This document shows positions 14,370-23,585 of a stretch of DNA of 34,379 nucleotides, piece by piece; within the stretch, counting starts at the first letter, position 1, and the number at the start of each line of letters is the position of its first letter. Location of the stretch: positions 1 through 34,379 of the forward strand of contig CAIOJO010000218.1 of assembly GCA_903858635.1 (NCBI GenBank), read 5' to 3'. The notes beneath the pieces are model-generated. The model was given only the letters and a program-made list of their open reading frames with translations. It did not search any database and was not told the origin of the DNA. Both the position numbers and the translations under genes were made by a program. The stretch is from an uncultured Telmatospirillum sp. Lineage in GTDB: Bacteria; Pseudomonadota; Alphaproteobacteria; Rhodospirillales; Magnetospirillaceae.

Positions 14370-15647
14370 GGGCTGCACGGTTTGGCCGGAATCGGCGGAG
14401 GTGATCGAGTTTCCATTGACCGTCACCAGCGACACGCCGCTGTCTTCCACCGTCCCAGCGCCGTCCGAGAAGACCGCAATGTGACCAACCGTGATCGCAC
14501 CGGAGACAGCCGCCACGGTGCCGGTTTGCGACGAGGCATTGGCAAGGGCGGCCGTCCCCAGCTCCGTAGCCGAGAGGTGCCAGGCTGTACCGGCCGCGTT
14601 GAGGCGGACCATCGGAATGTTGCTGTCAACGACCTCGCCGCCGGCCAGGGCAATGGGGCCGGTCGGGCCGTCCTTGAGCACGGGTAGAGCGCCGAACCCA
14701 TCCACGTTGAGGGTAAGAGCGCCGGGATTGGTCAGACCTGTTCCAACTTGGAAGGCGATCCCCTGCCCGGGTTGAAGCGATACCAGGCCCGGCGTCGTCG
14801 ACAAGGTCATTGCCGCCGAGGTGCCGGCCGAGACGCCCCCCCACATCGCGCCGACGATGCCCGCGCCGCCGGGCGTCCACACGGCCCCCGCCGTGTTGCC
14901 GGTAGTGGTGCAGGTCCACCAGACCTTTTCGGACATATCCCAGCACAGGGACGGCGCGGAGGTCCCGACGACGCCGGCATTCCCGGCAAGGTGCGAGTTC
15001 GGATTGCCGTTATAGACCTGCACGGCCGCCACCGTTCCGAGCGTATCGGACGCCGTGACGGCCAGGTTGCCGCTGCCGTCATTGTGCAGCAGCGCCCCGA
15101 TATTCAGTTTGGCCAGGGCGCCGAGCTGCGACGGCACAATCGACGTCACCATCGCCTTATTCAGCGAAAGATCATAGACACCGGAGACAATGCTGTTGGC
15201 GCCGATATCGCCAGCTTGCAGGGCCGTTCCATCGTCGCGGTCCAGCGCGATGGGACCGCCGCCGGCGTCCAACGTGCAAGCCATCGTGTTGGCGTAAATG
15301 GCCCGGAACTGAAACGAAAAGTTCTGAGCGTAGGAACTGAGCGGCGGCGAGAGAGCGATCACATAGGCGTTCGCGGTACCAGTATCGACCGCATAGTTGC
15401 CGGTTCGCGCCTCGATCAGAATGTCGAGCGCCGAGAGCACTTGGTTGCGGGTTGCCTTGGACGGGGTGATCCCGGCGGCGGCCAGGATGCTCAGCAGCTC
15501 ATCCTGGATCGCGTTCAGCCAGTCGGCACTGACCACCGTCGCCGGGATGTTGCCCACGGGATTGCCGTCGGTGAAATATCCGGGCGTGCCCGGTGCGCCC
15601 GGAGTCGGCTCGACGCCGACGGCGGTTGAGGTGTCAATCTGATACAA
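14130..15647 (-). CDS. tail fibre protein
   Basis: The 505-aa product starts MYQIDTSTAVG at a TTG codon, with GAGGG six bases upstream. GTPGYFTDGNPVGNIPATVVSADWLNAIQDELLSIL is the conserved N-terminus of many phage fibres and attaches to the baseplate. The middle is beta-rich with NPGALTLNVDG and ALAGGEVVDSNIPMVRLNAAGTAWHL, typical of fibre shafts. The last 79 residues (from GTYLVDTTGG to TYWRLV) are shared with the shorter fibre gene at 10578-11153. It is expected to recognise the host surface. Confidence 0.88.
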   Translation of the reverse strand: MYQIDTSTAVGVEPTPGAPGTPGYFTDGNPVGNIPATVVSADWLNAIQDELLSILAAAGITPSKATRNQVLSALDILIEARTGNYAVDTGTANAYVIALSPPLSSYAQNFSFQFRAIYANTMACTLDAGGGPIALDRDDGTALQAGDIGANSIVSGVYDLSLNKAMVTSIVPSQLGALAKLNIGALLHNDGSGNLAVTASDTLGTVAAVQVYNGNPNSHLAGNAGVVGTSAPSLCWDMSEKVWWTCTTTGNTAGAVWTPGGAGIVGAMWGGVSAGTSAAMTLSTTPGLVSLQPGQGIAFQVGTGLTNPGALTLNVDGFGALPVLKDGPTGPIALAGGEVVDSNIPMVRLNAAGTAWHLSATELGTAALANASSQTGTVAAVSGAITVGHIAVFSDGAGTVEDSGVSLVTVNGNSITSADSGQTVQPGTYLVDTTGGAILLYLATTLAGFYTFIDAANYWGVNNFTVNGNGHNIGAQAANVAVTFPADVSDYQFSLEATATYWRLV

Positions 15648-15659
15648 GGCTGTCCCTCA

Positions 15660-16196
15660 TCAAATGAGGTTGAAATTCAGGATGGTGTGAGCCGGTGCCG
15701 CCGACGCCAACAACCCGGCATAGGCGGCGTCGGCGGTGGGGATGTTGACGTACCAGGCGTGAAACCAGTCGGTGGTGCCGCAGGGCTGCCCGGCGCGGCT
15801 CTGCCCGGCCCGGAACGGCGCGCATTGCGTGACCGAGACGGTGATGCCATAGGCCGCGGCCAATGCGACGAAGGAATCGATCGACTGGCCGCCCGGCGTC
15901 GCGAACTTGGCCACCACGAACTGTTGCGCCTGGGCGGTGCTGGCCGGGGTCGGGCCGGCCGGATCCGGCTGCGCCAGGGTGCTCTGCCACTCGGTCAAGA
16001 GATCGACCGTGGTCGACGGAAATGCGTCGACCAGCAATCCATTGGCCGAAGCCACCAACGCCGTCGGGCCGGCGGCCAGTCCATAAAGCACGGCGGTCAG
16101 GGTGGCTGCCGGGTCGGTTGGCCACGCCTTGCCACGCGGCATATAGGCCTGCAGCGCCGCCAGGAAGTCGGCTTGGGTGAGGTCTGGGGCTGCCAT
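15660..16196 (-). CDS. Mu gp48-like baseplate/tail protein (DUF2313)
   Basis: The 178-aa product starts MAAPDLTQADFLAALQAYMPRGKAWP, the characteristic N-terminus of the gp48/DUF2313 family. GQSIDSFVALAAAYGITVSV and WFHAWYVNIP follow in the C-terminal half. The protein is thought to sit in the baseplate wedge, downstream of the J-like protein, and to connect to the fibre. Gene order J-like, gp48, fibre is the usual Mu-type order. Confidence 0.87.
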   Translation of the reverse strand: MAAPDLTQADFLAALQAYMPRGKAWPTDPAATLTAVLYGLAAGPTALVASANGLLVDAFPSTTVDLLTEWQSTLAQPDPAGPTPASTAQAQQFVVAKFATPGGQSIDSFVALAAAYGITVSVTQCAPFRAGQSRAGQPCGTTDWFHAWYVNIPTADAAYAGLLASAAPAHTILNFNLI

Positions 16197-16203
16197 GCGC
16201 GGC

Positions 16204-17340
16204 TCAGACGTAAGTGATCGTGCCCACGGCCGGCAGCTGGCCGAGTGAGCTGGTGATGTTGGCGACCGGAGAGGTGATCAGCCCGGCACTGGCACCCGGG
16301 ACCGAGCCGAGCGCGGCGACGAAGTCGGCCAGGTCGACGGTATAGGTCACGACGCCGTTGACCTTGGACACGCCGGCGAGGATTGGGTTTTGCGTGCAGA
16401 CGCCGCCGAAGGCGGCAGCGATCGCCGTCTTGACCGTCGAGGAGGCGCCGGACAAGCCGCTGATCGTGAAGTCGACCGGGTTGGCCACCGGCGCCACCAC
16501 ATAGACCAGCGCCTGCACCGGCCGCAGCGGGAAAATGTAGTCGGCTACCGCCAGCTGGTCGCCGATCGCGGTGACGCCGCGGGGATCGGCGGCAGCGACG
16601 CCGTTGGTGCCTTGTGGGAAGCCGTTATAGGCCGCCTCTGTCTGATCCATCATGACGTAGACGACGACGGTCCCGACGCCCATGCCGAGCGGCTGGCACC
16701 AGGCGCGCGTAACGCCAGGCGCGGCCAATGCCCAGCCGAGGTAATCGGCCACGGCGCCCCCTTGCGGCGGATCGGCGTAGACGCCGAGCATCCGGGTGCG
16801 GAATTCATCCTGGGTTTCCGCGTCGGCGCCGTTGGTGAAAGCCGTCGTCACGGCGCCTTTGGAATTGATGCCGGCGATCGCCGTCCCCAACGTCATGACC
16901 GAACTGACGGCCGTATTGCCGGCGGCGCCGGCGACGTCGGCCGAGGCATTGACGACAGCCGACCCGCCGCTGATCGTCACAGCCCCCTGCACCGTGAAGG
17001 TTGTACCGTCGCCCCGCACCAAAGGCGCCCGGTCGGGGATCGTCCCGCCGGTGCCGGAGAAGGTGACCTGGCCGTTATCGGCGACAACGGCTGCCGCCGG
17101 CCGCACGTTCTTCAACGCGCCCCAGCCGTAGAGGAATTCGTCGGTCGCGGTAAAGGGAACCGCCTGCTTGGAAATCCAGTCGAGATAGCCGAGCTGATCA
17201 TTGGCCAGATTGGCCTGTGCCACGCCCGTGATTCTCAGATTGGAAAACCGCAAGAGCGGATCCGAGCCCGGAAGCGCCGACTGGATGTCGGACGCCACTT
17301 GCGCTTTGAGTTCCGTGAGCGTTTTGCGCGGATAAGGCAT
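16204..17340 (-). CDS. baseplate protein J-like (Mu gp47)
   Basis: The 378-aa product begins MPYPRKTLTELKAQVASDIQSALPGSDPLLRFSNL and contains the family features ATDEFLYGWGALKNV and DAETQDEFRTRMLGVYADPPQGGAVADYLGWAL. VTRAWCQPLGMGVGTVVVYVM follows. It forms the baseplate wedge that triggers sheath contraction. The ATG shares a base with the gp46 stop (TGATG), so it is coupled. Length is normal. Confidence 0.93.
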   Translation of the reverse strand: MPYPRKTLTELKAQVASDIQSALPGSDPLLRFSNLRITGVAQANLANDQLGYLDWISKQAVPFTATDEFLYGWGALKNVRPAAAVVADNGQVTFSGTGGTIPDRAPLVRGDGTTFTVQGAVTISGGSAVVNASADVAGAAGNTAVSSVMTLGTAIAGINSKGAVTTAFTNGADAETQDEFRTRMLGVYADPPQGGAVADYLGWALAAPGVTRAWCQPLGMGVGTVVVYVMMDQTEAAYNGFPQGTNGVAAADPRGVTAIGDQLAVADYIFPLRPVQALVYVVAPVANPVDFTISGLSGASSTVKTAIAAAFGGVCTQNPILAGVSKVNGVVTYTVDLADFVAALGSVPGASAGLITSPVANITSSLGQLPAVGTITYV

Positions 17341-17789
17341 CAGGCCACCTGGTTCCAAAGATCGGCGTTGACGGAGGCGACTTTCGTGCCGTCCTGGTGA
17401 TACGCATCGACCCGCAGGCTGAGCTGCCGCGGCAGGACGATCTCGGTGGTAATGACAAACTTGGCCACGACGCCGTCATCGAGCATCCATTGCAGCGCCT
17501 CGGCCACATCGTCCTTCGCCTGGTTGGCGACGGCCTGGGTGAGCTTGGCGCGGCTCAGATGGACCCACAGCCGTGAGCCGATCGGCACCGGCTGCCCCAG
17601 ATCGCCGACCCATCCCCGAGGATCGGCGGTCCCGTCGGGGATGACATCGTCGGGGTTGGCAATGCGATCGGTGAAGACGCTGATCAGCATCGTGGTTTCG
17701 AGGTCGTTGCCGGCGGCCAGGTTGGTGCCGACCAACAGCCAGTCGGCAAAACCCAGCGCCGAATTCCAAAAGGTCGCGGTATCGCTCAT
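17340..17789 (-). CDS. Mu gp46-like baseplate protein
   Basis: The 149-aa product starts MSDTATFWNSALGFADWLLVG and includes LETTMLISVFTDRIANPDD, GWVGDLGQPVPIGSRLWVHLSRAKLTQ and VVAKFVITTEIVLPRQLSLRV. This matches the GP46 family, a baseplate wedge component encoded between gp45 and the J-like gene. The start has AGGG six bases upstream and follows the gp45 stop closely. Confidence 0.9.
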   Translation of the reverse strand: MSDTATFWNSALGFADWLLVGTNLAAGNDLETTMLISVFTDRIANPDDVIPDGTADPRGWVGDLGQPVPIGSRLWVHLSRAKLTQAVANQAKDDVAEALQWMLDDGVVAKFVITTEIVLPRQLSLRVDAYHQDGTKVASVNADLWNQVA

Positions 17790-17797
17790 GGGAGGCC

Positions 17798-18358
17798 CTA
17801 ATTCAATGCGATGGATGAGCCGGTGATCGTCACGCCGGCCGCGCTTTCCACCGAAACACCGCCCTGCCCGTTTATCGTCGCCGTCCCCGCCGCAGCGACT
17901 TCGGCATTGCCGCCGCAATTGACCGTGACGTCGCCAGAGGTGTCGATCGTGGCCGTCGACGCATTATTGATCGTCACCGGCTGGCCTTTCGCCTCGATAA
18001 CGATACCGCCGACCGACAGGTAGACCGATTTTCCTTGGGCATCGTAAAGCGCCGACTCGCCCGGCTGCAGGTTCTTCATGCGGGTGGCGATATCGCCGCT
18101 GGCGATGATCACGCCGTTTGACCGGTCGCCGCCGACGAACAGCACAATCACATCCGCGCCGGCCGGCGGCATCGAGGCGAAGCCGAATTCCGCCAGGCGC
18201 GGCGTCTGGTCGCGCAGCTCGTTGGCGCCCAGCTGGACTTGCTGGATCTGCACATTGCCGGTGTCATCGCCGGTGGTAACGCGGCCGCGGCCGATGGTCA
18301 TCAGCAAGCGGCGGCCGATACGCTCGACCGACCCCCGAATCCCCGATAGCTCCGTCAC
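17798..18358 (-). CDS. Mu gp45-like baseplate spike (V-like)
   Basis: The 186-aa product reads [24 protein letters not shown] and then [41 protein letters not shown], the conserved OB-fold part of gp45. The C-terminal third (about residue 110 on) is a beta-helix of short [17 protein letters not shown] and [13 protein letters not shown] strands, which forms the membrane-piercing needle in this family. The GTG start overlaps the hub gene stop (GTGA). It may carry the PAAR-ended protein at its tip. Confidence 0.92.
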   Translation of the reverse strand: MTELSGIRGSVERIGRRLLMTIGRGRVTTGDDTGNVQIQQVQLGANELRDQTPRLAEFGFASMPPAGADVIVLFVGGDRSNGVIIASGDIATRMKNLQPGESALYDAQGKSVYLSVGGIVIEAKGQPVTINNASTATIDTSGDVTVNCGGNAEVAAAGTATINGQGGVSVESAAGVTITGSSIALN

Positions 18359-19422
18359 CGCCCTCCCCCCACCGGCACATCGGCGGCGAAAGGCTGCAAC
18401 AGGACGGGCTGCGGCACAAACGCCGCCGGCGGCATGATGACGAGGTCGGCCGACGTGCCGGCTTCGCTCTTCACATAGGTGACCGAGCCAATCACCCAGT
18501 TGGCCTGTGCCAGTTTCAGGTTGGGCAGCGCCAGAGGAACGAGCGTATTGGGGGTCCACAAGATCCCGGCCGAATCGCGCCAACTATCCGTGGTCACCAC
18601 CAGCTGGTTGGCCCGACCGGCACGCCTGGCCGCCTCCCAGTTCGCGCGCTGTATGCAGACGTCCCTTCCACCGCCGCCGGACTCGGTGATGATGACCATG
18701 CGGCGGTGGCGCGGGACCCCGGGGTCTTTCGCGACGCCGAACAGATTGCCGCCATTCCCCACGTCCCCCAGCGCCTCCATCGACTGCAGCAACGCCTGGT
18801 ACTCGGAAAACCGCCCGTCCATCGCGTAACAGATTCCGGCCGTCTCGACGTTGACGCCCTCGGTGAAGCCGCTGGCGGCGGTCGCCGTGCCAACCTGGGT
18901 CAGGAACAGGCTGCCGTCGGGCAATTCATAGGCCAGCAACCCGCGATAGCGGCAGATCCGCTCGATGATCTCGAACGGGGTTTCGCCCTGGATCAGGTTG
19001 AACTGCGGAATGGGCGGCCCGACGTCGGCCGAGGTCGCGCTGACCGAGATCCCATAGGGCTGCGCCAACTTCTGGGCGATCTGCAGGGCCGAGGAGCCGC
19101 TGATCTGGCCATTCGGCCATTCGGCGGCGCAGTCGACCAGGTCCTGGCACTTGCCGCGGCCGGTGATCTGGATGGAATGCGAGCTCGCGCCGATCGATGG
19201 GCGAACCCTGTCGACATAGCCGGTGATCACCAGGTCGCCGCCGATCGCCACCTGGCAGGCGTCGCCGGGCTGCACCACCAGGGCGCTCGCCTCGCCCGGG
19301 AACAACTCCGTCATCTCGATATCGAAATCGTTCGGGCAACGCTCGATGCCCCGGGTGACGCGGACGGCATCCCAACCGGAGATTGAGCGATTGTTGGCGG
19401 TCAGGCTCAGATCATCGCTCAT
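18355..19422 (-). CDS. Mu gp44-like baseplate hub protein
   Basis: The 355-aa product starts [39 protein letters not shown] and includes [24 protein letters not shown] and [41 protein letters not shown], typical of gp44/gpP-type hub proteins. It forms the trimeric hub at the base of the tube that holds the gp45 spike. It begins one base after the DNA circularization stop. Length is normal. Confidence 0.92.
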   Translation of the reverse strand: MSDDLSLTANNRSISGWDAVRVTRGIERCPNDFDIEMTELFPGEASALVVQPGDACQVAIGGDLVITGYVDRVRPSIGASSHSIQITGRGKCQDLVDCAAEWPNGQISGSSALQIAQKLAQPYGISVSATSADVGPPIPQFNLIQGETPFEIIERICRYRGLLAYELPDGSLFLTQVGTATAASGFTEGVNVETAGICYAMDGRFSEYQALLQSMEALGDVGNGGNLFGVAKDPGVPRHRRMVIITESGGGGRDVCIQRANWEAARRAGRANQLVVTTDSWRDSAGILWTPNTLVPLALPNLKLAQANWVIGSVTYVKSEAGTSADLVIMPPAAFVPQPVLLQPFAADVPVGGGR

Positions 19423-19423
19423 C

Positions 19424-20767
19424 TCAGCGCCCCAGAGCCGCGAAGGACAACGGCATGAAAGCCGGATGCGGCGGGTTGGCTTCGCTCACCAGCTCGGCGG
19501 CGCGGCTCGGATCCCGATACAGCCGCAGCGCCAGCACGGCGGCCGGTAAGGACGCCTGGAAGGAAACCGTCTTCAACGGCGGCAAGGCGGCGCCCCGGGT
19601 GTTGAGGTCGGTCACCACGGCCTGGCGCAAGGACCGCAGGGCGCCGAAGGTGGCGTCTTCCCCGTTGTCGCCGGCAATCTCGATTTCGCCGTCGAGGAGC
19701 CCTGTCACCGTGTTGCGAACCGTCATCGCGTCATTGGCCGAGGACGGCTGATAGCTCGCGCTGGCATTGGCCAAGCTGGCCACGGTCGACCGGCGGAACA
19801 GATTGCCCAGCGCCGTCTGCGTGGTGGCCATCGCCTGGCCGATCACCGAGGAGGTGGTGAAGGCATCGGGTTTGAAGTTGGCCAGATGGGAGAGCAGCCG
19901 AACCGCATCCGCCGGGTTCACCGTGGCGGCCAGAATGGCGGCTGGAATCGCCTGGGCGGCCGTGGCCATGGCTGCCGGCGAGGCGGAGACCGCCGCTGCA
20001 TTCAAGCCGGCGATCGCAGCGGTGATATTGGCCAGATTGGCCGAGCCTTGGGCGACCAGTGTGGCCACGGTGGCCGTCTTATTGAACGCCGCCGGCGCGC
20101 TGGCGAGGAACCCGTTGACCGCACCCCCGAAGAATCGGCCGTAGTTGCCCTGCAGCTCGCCAGTCATGCTGTAGATGGCCGTCGCATCGCCGCCCAGGCG
20201 TTGTGCCAGCGCTCCCCATAGCGCCGCCGTGGCAATCGCCTGGGCAATCACCGCCCTGCCTTCGGCCAACGCGGCAAGGACGGCGCTCACGAAGTCCGAA
20301 CCGATGGCAATATTGGCCAGGCCAAAGGACGAAGCGACCGCAACGCCGGTGTCGAGCGCGACGGACGGGAAAAGCCGCTGACCCGCTTCGATAAAGGAGA
20401 AGGTCAGTTCGAAGTAGCGGCCGTCCTCCCACTTTTCCTCGACGGTCAGGCCACCGTCGGGGACGCTGACGGTGAGCTGACCGAGAGTCGGATGCACCAG
20501 CGTCAACGGGCCTGGGCTTTCGCTGGCCGCGATCATGGCGTCACGCTGGGCAAGGACGTCGGCACCGCCGGTCACGCCGTCGTTTTCGACCAGGAAACCG
20601 GTCAGGCTGATGCGCCGCGTGGCACGCCCCAGGTCCTCGACCCAGGGCGTGTCGCGGAACGGGTATTCGTGCACGGCCTGGCGGCGGCCGAAGCGGGCAC
20701 GGCCGGCCAGGACGCCAAACGGCACGCCGGCGAACGAGGCCTGTTGCAGCTGGTCGAAGAAGCTCAT
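19424..20767 (-). CDS. DNA circularization protein N-terminal family (Mu gp43-like)
   Basis: The 447-aa product opens MSFFDQLQQASFAGVPFGVLAGRARFGRRQAVHEYPFRDTPWVEDLGR and has ISLTGFLVEND and KWEDGRYFELTFSFIEAG, the hallmark of the DNA_circ_N family within the first 130 residues. The remainder is Ala-rich and helical. In Mu-type phages the gene always lies between the tape measure and the hub gene, where it is a tail or baseplate component despite its name. The ATG overlaps the tape-measure stop (ATGA). Confidence 0.92.
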   Translation of the reverse strand: MSFFDQLQQASFAGVPFGVLAGRARFGRRQAVHEYPFRDTPWVEDLGRATRRISLTGFLVENDGVTGGADVLAQRDAMIAASESPGPLTLVHPTLGQLTVSVPDGGLTVEEKWEDGRYFELTFSFIEAGQRLFPSVALDTGVAVASSFGLANIAIGSDFVSAVLAALAEGRAVIAQAIATAALWGALAQRLGGDATAIYSMTGELQGNYGRFFGGAVNGFLASAPAAFNKTATVATLVAQGSANLANITAAIAGLNAAAVSASPAAMATAAQAIPAAILAATVNPADAVRLLSHLANFKPDAFTTSSVIGQAMATTQTALGNLFRRSTVASLANASASYQPSSANDAMTVRNTVTGLLDGEIEIAGDNGEDATFGALRSLRQAVVTDLNTRGAALPPLKTVSFQASLPAAVLALRLYRDPSRAAELVSEANPPHPAFMPLSFAALGR

Positions 20768-23136
20768 GCGACCCCCGATTCGGGCATGGCGTGGCCGATC
20801 TTGACATTGGCGACGACGGGGCCGGTGGTCCGCACCTTCGACGTCATGCCTTTCGGCGCATCGGCGAAGGAGATGTCGACCACGATCGTTCCCATGGGAC
20901 CGCCGCCGGGGGCGCCAGCATCAGATTCACCGGTCGACGCGGTTTTGGCCGCCGTTTGCACGGAATAAGGGGTCGGCACCGCCGGGGCGGCGCCAGCCTG
21001 CGGGGTGGCGACGGTGATGCCCATTTGCTTGGCGAGGGCGTCCAGCTGCGGCAACGGCGGCACAGCCACGCCGGCGGAGGTTGCGACGGACCGTTGCGCC
21101 GGCACGCCGACCGGCTGGGCGAACCGGGCCGAGACGGCCTGGGCGATCAGGCCCGCGTCATAGGGATTTTGGCCGTTCTCATGCTTGACGATCGCTGGCA
21201 TGAGGGCTTGAACGATCGCCGGATTGTTGAGATCGAGGGCCGCTTTCGGATCGAAGCCGGTCTGCTTGGCGACATCCGCCTTGTAGGCAGCGGTATTGTT
21301 GTGGTCAGACGCCGGCGCCCAGCGGTCGACGATGCTGTCGATGGTGTTGAAGCCATGATTGCCATAGGCCCGGAGATTGCCGGCCATGGCCGAAAGGCCG
21401 TCGAACGCCGTCGGAAATTGGGCGTAGCCATTAGCGATCGGCGTCTGCCCCCAGGAGCGGAGATTGCCCGGGTTGTTTTGCCGGAGGCCAAGCGGCCCGG
21501 CGGCCGCCGGGGCGGCGGGGACGGCGGGCGTGGCCGTCTCGACGCGAACGGCGTTCGCGGTGGCGGCGGGAGCCACCAGCGGCGCCGGGACGGCCGGGAC
21601 AAAGGTGCGGCCGCCGCGGCTATCGCGCCGCCAATGGCCTTCGGCGTCCCCCTTGACGGCGCTGGCGGCGCCCTTGATCTTGCCGGCGCCGGCGGCGGCA
21701 TCGTCGCCCATGCCGCCCCACAGGCGGTGCCACCAATCCTTGATGTCCTGCCAATGTTTAACAAGTTCGTAGCCGGCGAAGCCGATCAGCCCCACAGCAG
21801 CGACGACGGCGGTAGCAATCCAGCCCACCGGCGTTGCCTCGATCGCCGCGCCGACGGCGACGAAGCCGCCCGATAGGGCCGTCAACGCGGTCCCAACGAT
21901 CGGCACGCCAGCCGCCAGGCCGGCCAGGCTTTCTGTAACCAGGCCGAGCTTCATCGCACCGCCGACCAGGGCCGGGATCACCGAAGCTTCCGTGGCGACG
22001 GTCAGCAGACCAAGGGCCTTGACCACGACTGGAATCGTCCCCAGGCCGAGCTCGAGCAACAGGCCGCCGAGCTTGACCACACTGACGATCAAACTGGCGT
22101 TCATCACCGCGACCACGGCGATCACGGCGTGTTCCCAGCCACCCAGCCAATCGACCACGCTCTCGACGCTGGCCGCGAAACCCTTGGCCCCCTGCACCAC
22201 CGCCTGCCAGTCAATCTGCTTGATGGCGGCGGCCACACCGGTGGCGAACTCGCCGGCCTTGGTCGCCACCAGATCACGATTGGCAGAGATCCAGCCGCGC
22301 AGCTGGTCGACCAGCGGATTGAAGATGGGGAGCAGCTCGGCGCCGATGCTGTTGCGCAGACCCTGCACCGACAGATCGAGGAACCCCATCGACTTCTGCC
22401 ATTGGGTGGCGGCGGCCAGGGCCGGCCCGCTCATCACGGCACCGGTCGCCTTGACCTGGCGCTCGAGTTCGGCGATACCCGCGCTTCCCTGCCGCAGCAG
22501 CGGCAGCGACGCCTCGAGGCCGAAGGTGCGGGCCACCAGGCCTTGGACCTGGGGCGTCATGTTGGGCCGATTGATTACGTCGGCCAAATCCATAAAAGCC
22601 GAAGTCGTATCCATGGCACCGTCTGCGGTCCGCTTCATTGTGACACCCAGGCGGTTCATCATCGCCAGGGCGCCCTGGTTGCGGCCATTGAGGGCGTCCT
22701 CCATGGTATCGCCGAGGCTCTTCAGACCGCCGGTCAGCGACTCGGCCGACACGCCGGACGCTTGGGCGGCGCCCCGCAGCGCCTGCAGTTCATTGGCCGA
22801 GACGCCGAGGGTGGCCGAGGTGCGGCCGATCTCGGCGCCGAGCTTGCCCCATTCGGTGGCCAGGGCGGCCACCGCGGCGACGCTGCCGACGCCGACCACC
22901 GCCGCCATCGGCGCGACGATACTGGCTACCTGCCCCCCGACGTCGCGGGCCGCCTTGCCGACCTGGACCAGGGATTTCCCCATGCGATCCAGGCCCATCT
23001 CTTTGCCGAGCCGGGAAACGGCGGACTGGACCTGGACGATCGGCTTGGTGATCGACCCAAAGGACTGGTTGATCTTGTTGATGACGGCGGTGGACTTGTC
23101 CACGGCGGAGATGACGACTTGAAAATCATTGGCCAT
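20764..23136 (-). CDS. tail tape measure protein with embedded muramidase-like domain
   Basis: The 790-aa product sets tail length and passes through the envelope during injection. Residues 1-320 are largely helical (MANDFQVVISAVDKSTAVINKINQSFG is a typical start). Residues about 320-395 and 435-460 are hydrophobic and could cross the inner membrane. A Pro/Ala linker at about 515-545 precedes a domain at about 548-666 with LRQNNPGNLRSW, YAQFPTAFDGLSAMAGNLRAYG and VKHENGQNPY. That domain resembles virion-associated peptidoglycan hydrolases. A copy of the 15-bp palindrome encodes ANAVR in the linker. AAGGGG seven bases before the ATG supports the start. Confidence 0.93.
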   Translation of the reverse strand: MANDFQVVISAVDKSTAVINKINQSFGSITKPIVQVQSAVSRLGKEMGLDRMGKSLVQVGKAARDVGGQVASIVAPMAAVVGVGSVAAVAALATEWGKLGAEIGRTSATLGVSANELQALRGAAQASGVSAESLTGGLKSLGDTMEDALNGRNQGALAMMNRLGVTMKRTADGAMDTTSAFMDLADVINRPNMTPQVQGLVARTFGLEASLPLLRQGSAGIAELERQVKATGAVMSGPALAAATQWQKSMGFLDLSVQGLRNSIGAELLPIFNPLVDQLRGWISANRDLVATKAGEFATGVAAAIKQIDWQAVVQGAKGFAASVESVVDWLGGWEHAVIAVVAVMNASLIVSVVKLGGLLLELGLGTIPVVVKALGLLTVATEASVIPALVGGAMKLGLVTESLAGLAAGVPIVGTALTALSGGFVAVGAAIEATPVGWIATAVVAAVGLIGFAGYELVKHWQDIKDWWHRLWGGMGDDAAAGAGKIKGAASAVKGDAEGHWRRDSRGGRTFVPAVPAPLVAPAATANAVRVETATPAVPAAPAAAGPLGLRQNNPGNLRSWGQTPIANGYAQFPTAFDGLSAMAGNLRAYGNHGFNTIDSIVDRWAPASDHNNTAAYKADVAKQTGFDPKAALDLNNPAIVQALMPAIVKHENGQNPYDAGLIAQAVSARFAQPVGVPAQRSVATSAGVAVPPLPQLDALAKQMGITVATPQAGAAPAVPTPYSVQTAAKTASTGESDAGAPGGGPMGTIVVDISFADAPKGMTSKVRTTGPVVANVKIGHAMPESGVA
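21544..21558. repeat. GCGAACGGCGTTCGC palindrome, copy 2
   Basis: This copy is inside the Pro/Ala linker of the tape measure gene, where the minus strand encodes ANAVR. The palindrome extends by one more base pair on each side here (CGCG...CGCG). Confidence 0.8.
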
Positions 23137-23550
23137 TGCGCCGCCCCTTCGTTGCCGCTTCGGCCGTTTTTACGGCCTGCTGGTTCCACCAAAGAATTTC
23201 GCGCCAGGTCATCGCCCAGGCCTCGCGCGGCCCCCATCCGTACCACCGGGTCAGGTCGGCGATTACGGCTTCCCAGTTTCCTGGCCGGCGTTGATAAAAC
23301 CCTTGAGGAAAGCCAGCGCCTTGTTGAGATCGCTGATCCCCATCTTGCCGATTTCGCCCGGGGTGAGGCCCGAAACGAGGGCGACGAGCAGGGTGTTGGC
23401 GGCGGCGCCGTTGGTTTCCGCCTTCTTGGAAACCTGCTCGATCTCGAACGCGGTGGGCTCGCGCAGGGTGATGCTGGAGATCTCCCGATCCGCCAGCTTG
23501 ATCGGCTTGCGGAGCGCCAGCTCCAATTCGTCTGAAACGATATCCGACAT
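23126..23550 (-). CDS. tail assembly chaperone, -1 frameshift fusion product
   Basis: Ribosomes slipping -1 at G GGT TTT (23302-23296) would join residues 1-85 of the short chaperone to 56 residues read in the overlapping frame. The fusion is 141 aa and ends at TGA 23128-23126, eleven bases inside the tape measure gene. The extension reads YQRRPGNWEAVIADL and then TRWYGWGPREAWAMTWREI, a Trp-rich sequence like the gpE/gpGT-type extensions of other tail chaperones. In lambda, P2 and Mu, a minor frameshift product of this kind recruits the tape measure for tail assembly. The extension frame has no good start of its own, which supports fusion. Confidence 0.85.
23263..23550 (-). CDS. tail assembly chaperone, short form (Mu gp41-like)
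   Basis: The 95-aa product reads VSDELELALRKPIKLADREI, then ITLREPTAFEIEQVSKKAE and ALVSGLTPGEIGKMGISDL, matching the gp41-type tail chaperone family encoded between tube and tape measure. It is expected to coat the tape measure before tube polymerisation. It terminates at TAA 23265-23263 if no frameshift occurs. GAAGG nine bases before the ATG supports the start. Confidence 0.9.
   Translation of the reverse strand: MSDIVSDELELALRKPIKLADREISSITLREPTAFEIEQVSKKAETNGAAANTLLVALVSGLTPGEIGKMGISDLNKALAFLKGFINAGQETGKP
23296..23302 (-). promoter_or_regulatory. slippery heptamer G GGT TTT for -1 frameshifting
   Basis: The chaperone codons AAG GGT TTT ATC (codons 83-86) contain the heptamer GGGTTTT in the X XXY YYZ phase needed for -1 slippage. 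The zero frame stops 12 codons later, whereas the -1 frame stays open into the tape measure start. Confidence 0.85.
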
Positions 23551-23585
23551 GGAAAAATACCTTCTTTACCGGTGGTTTCGGGGGA

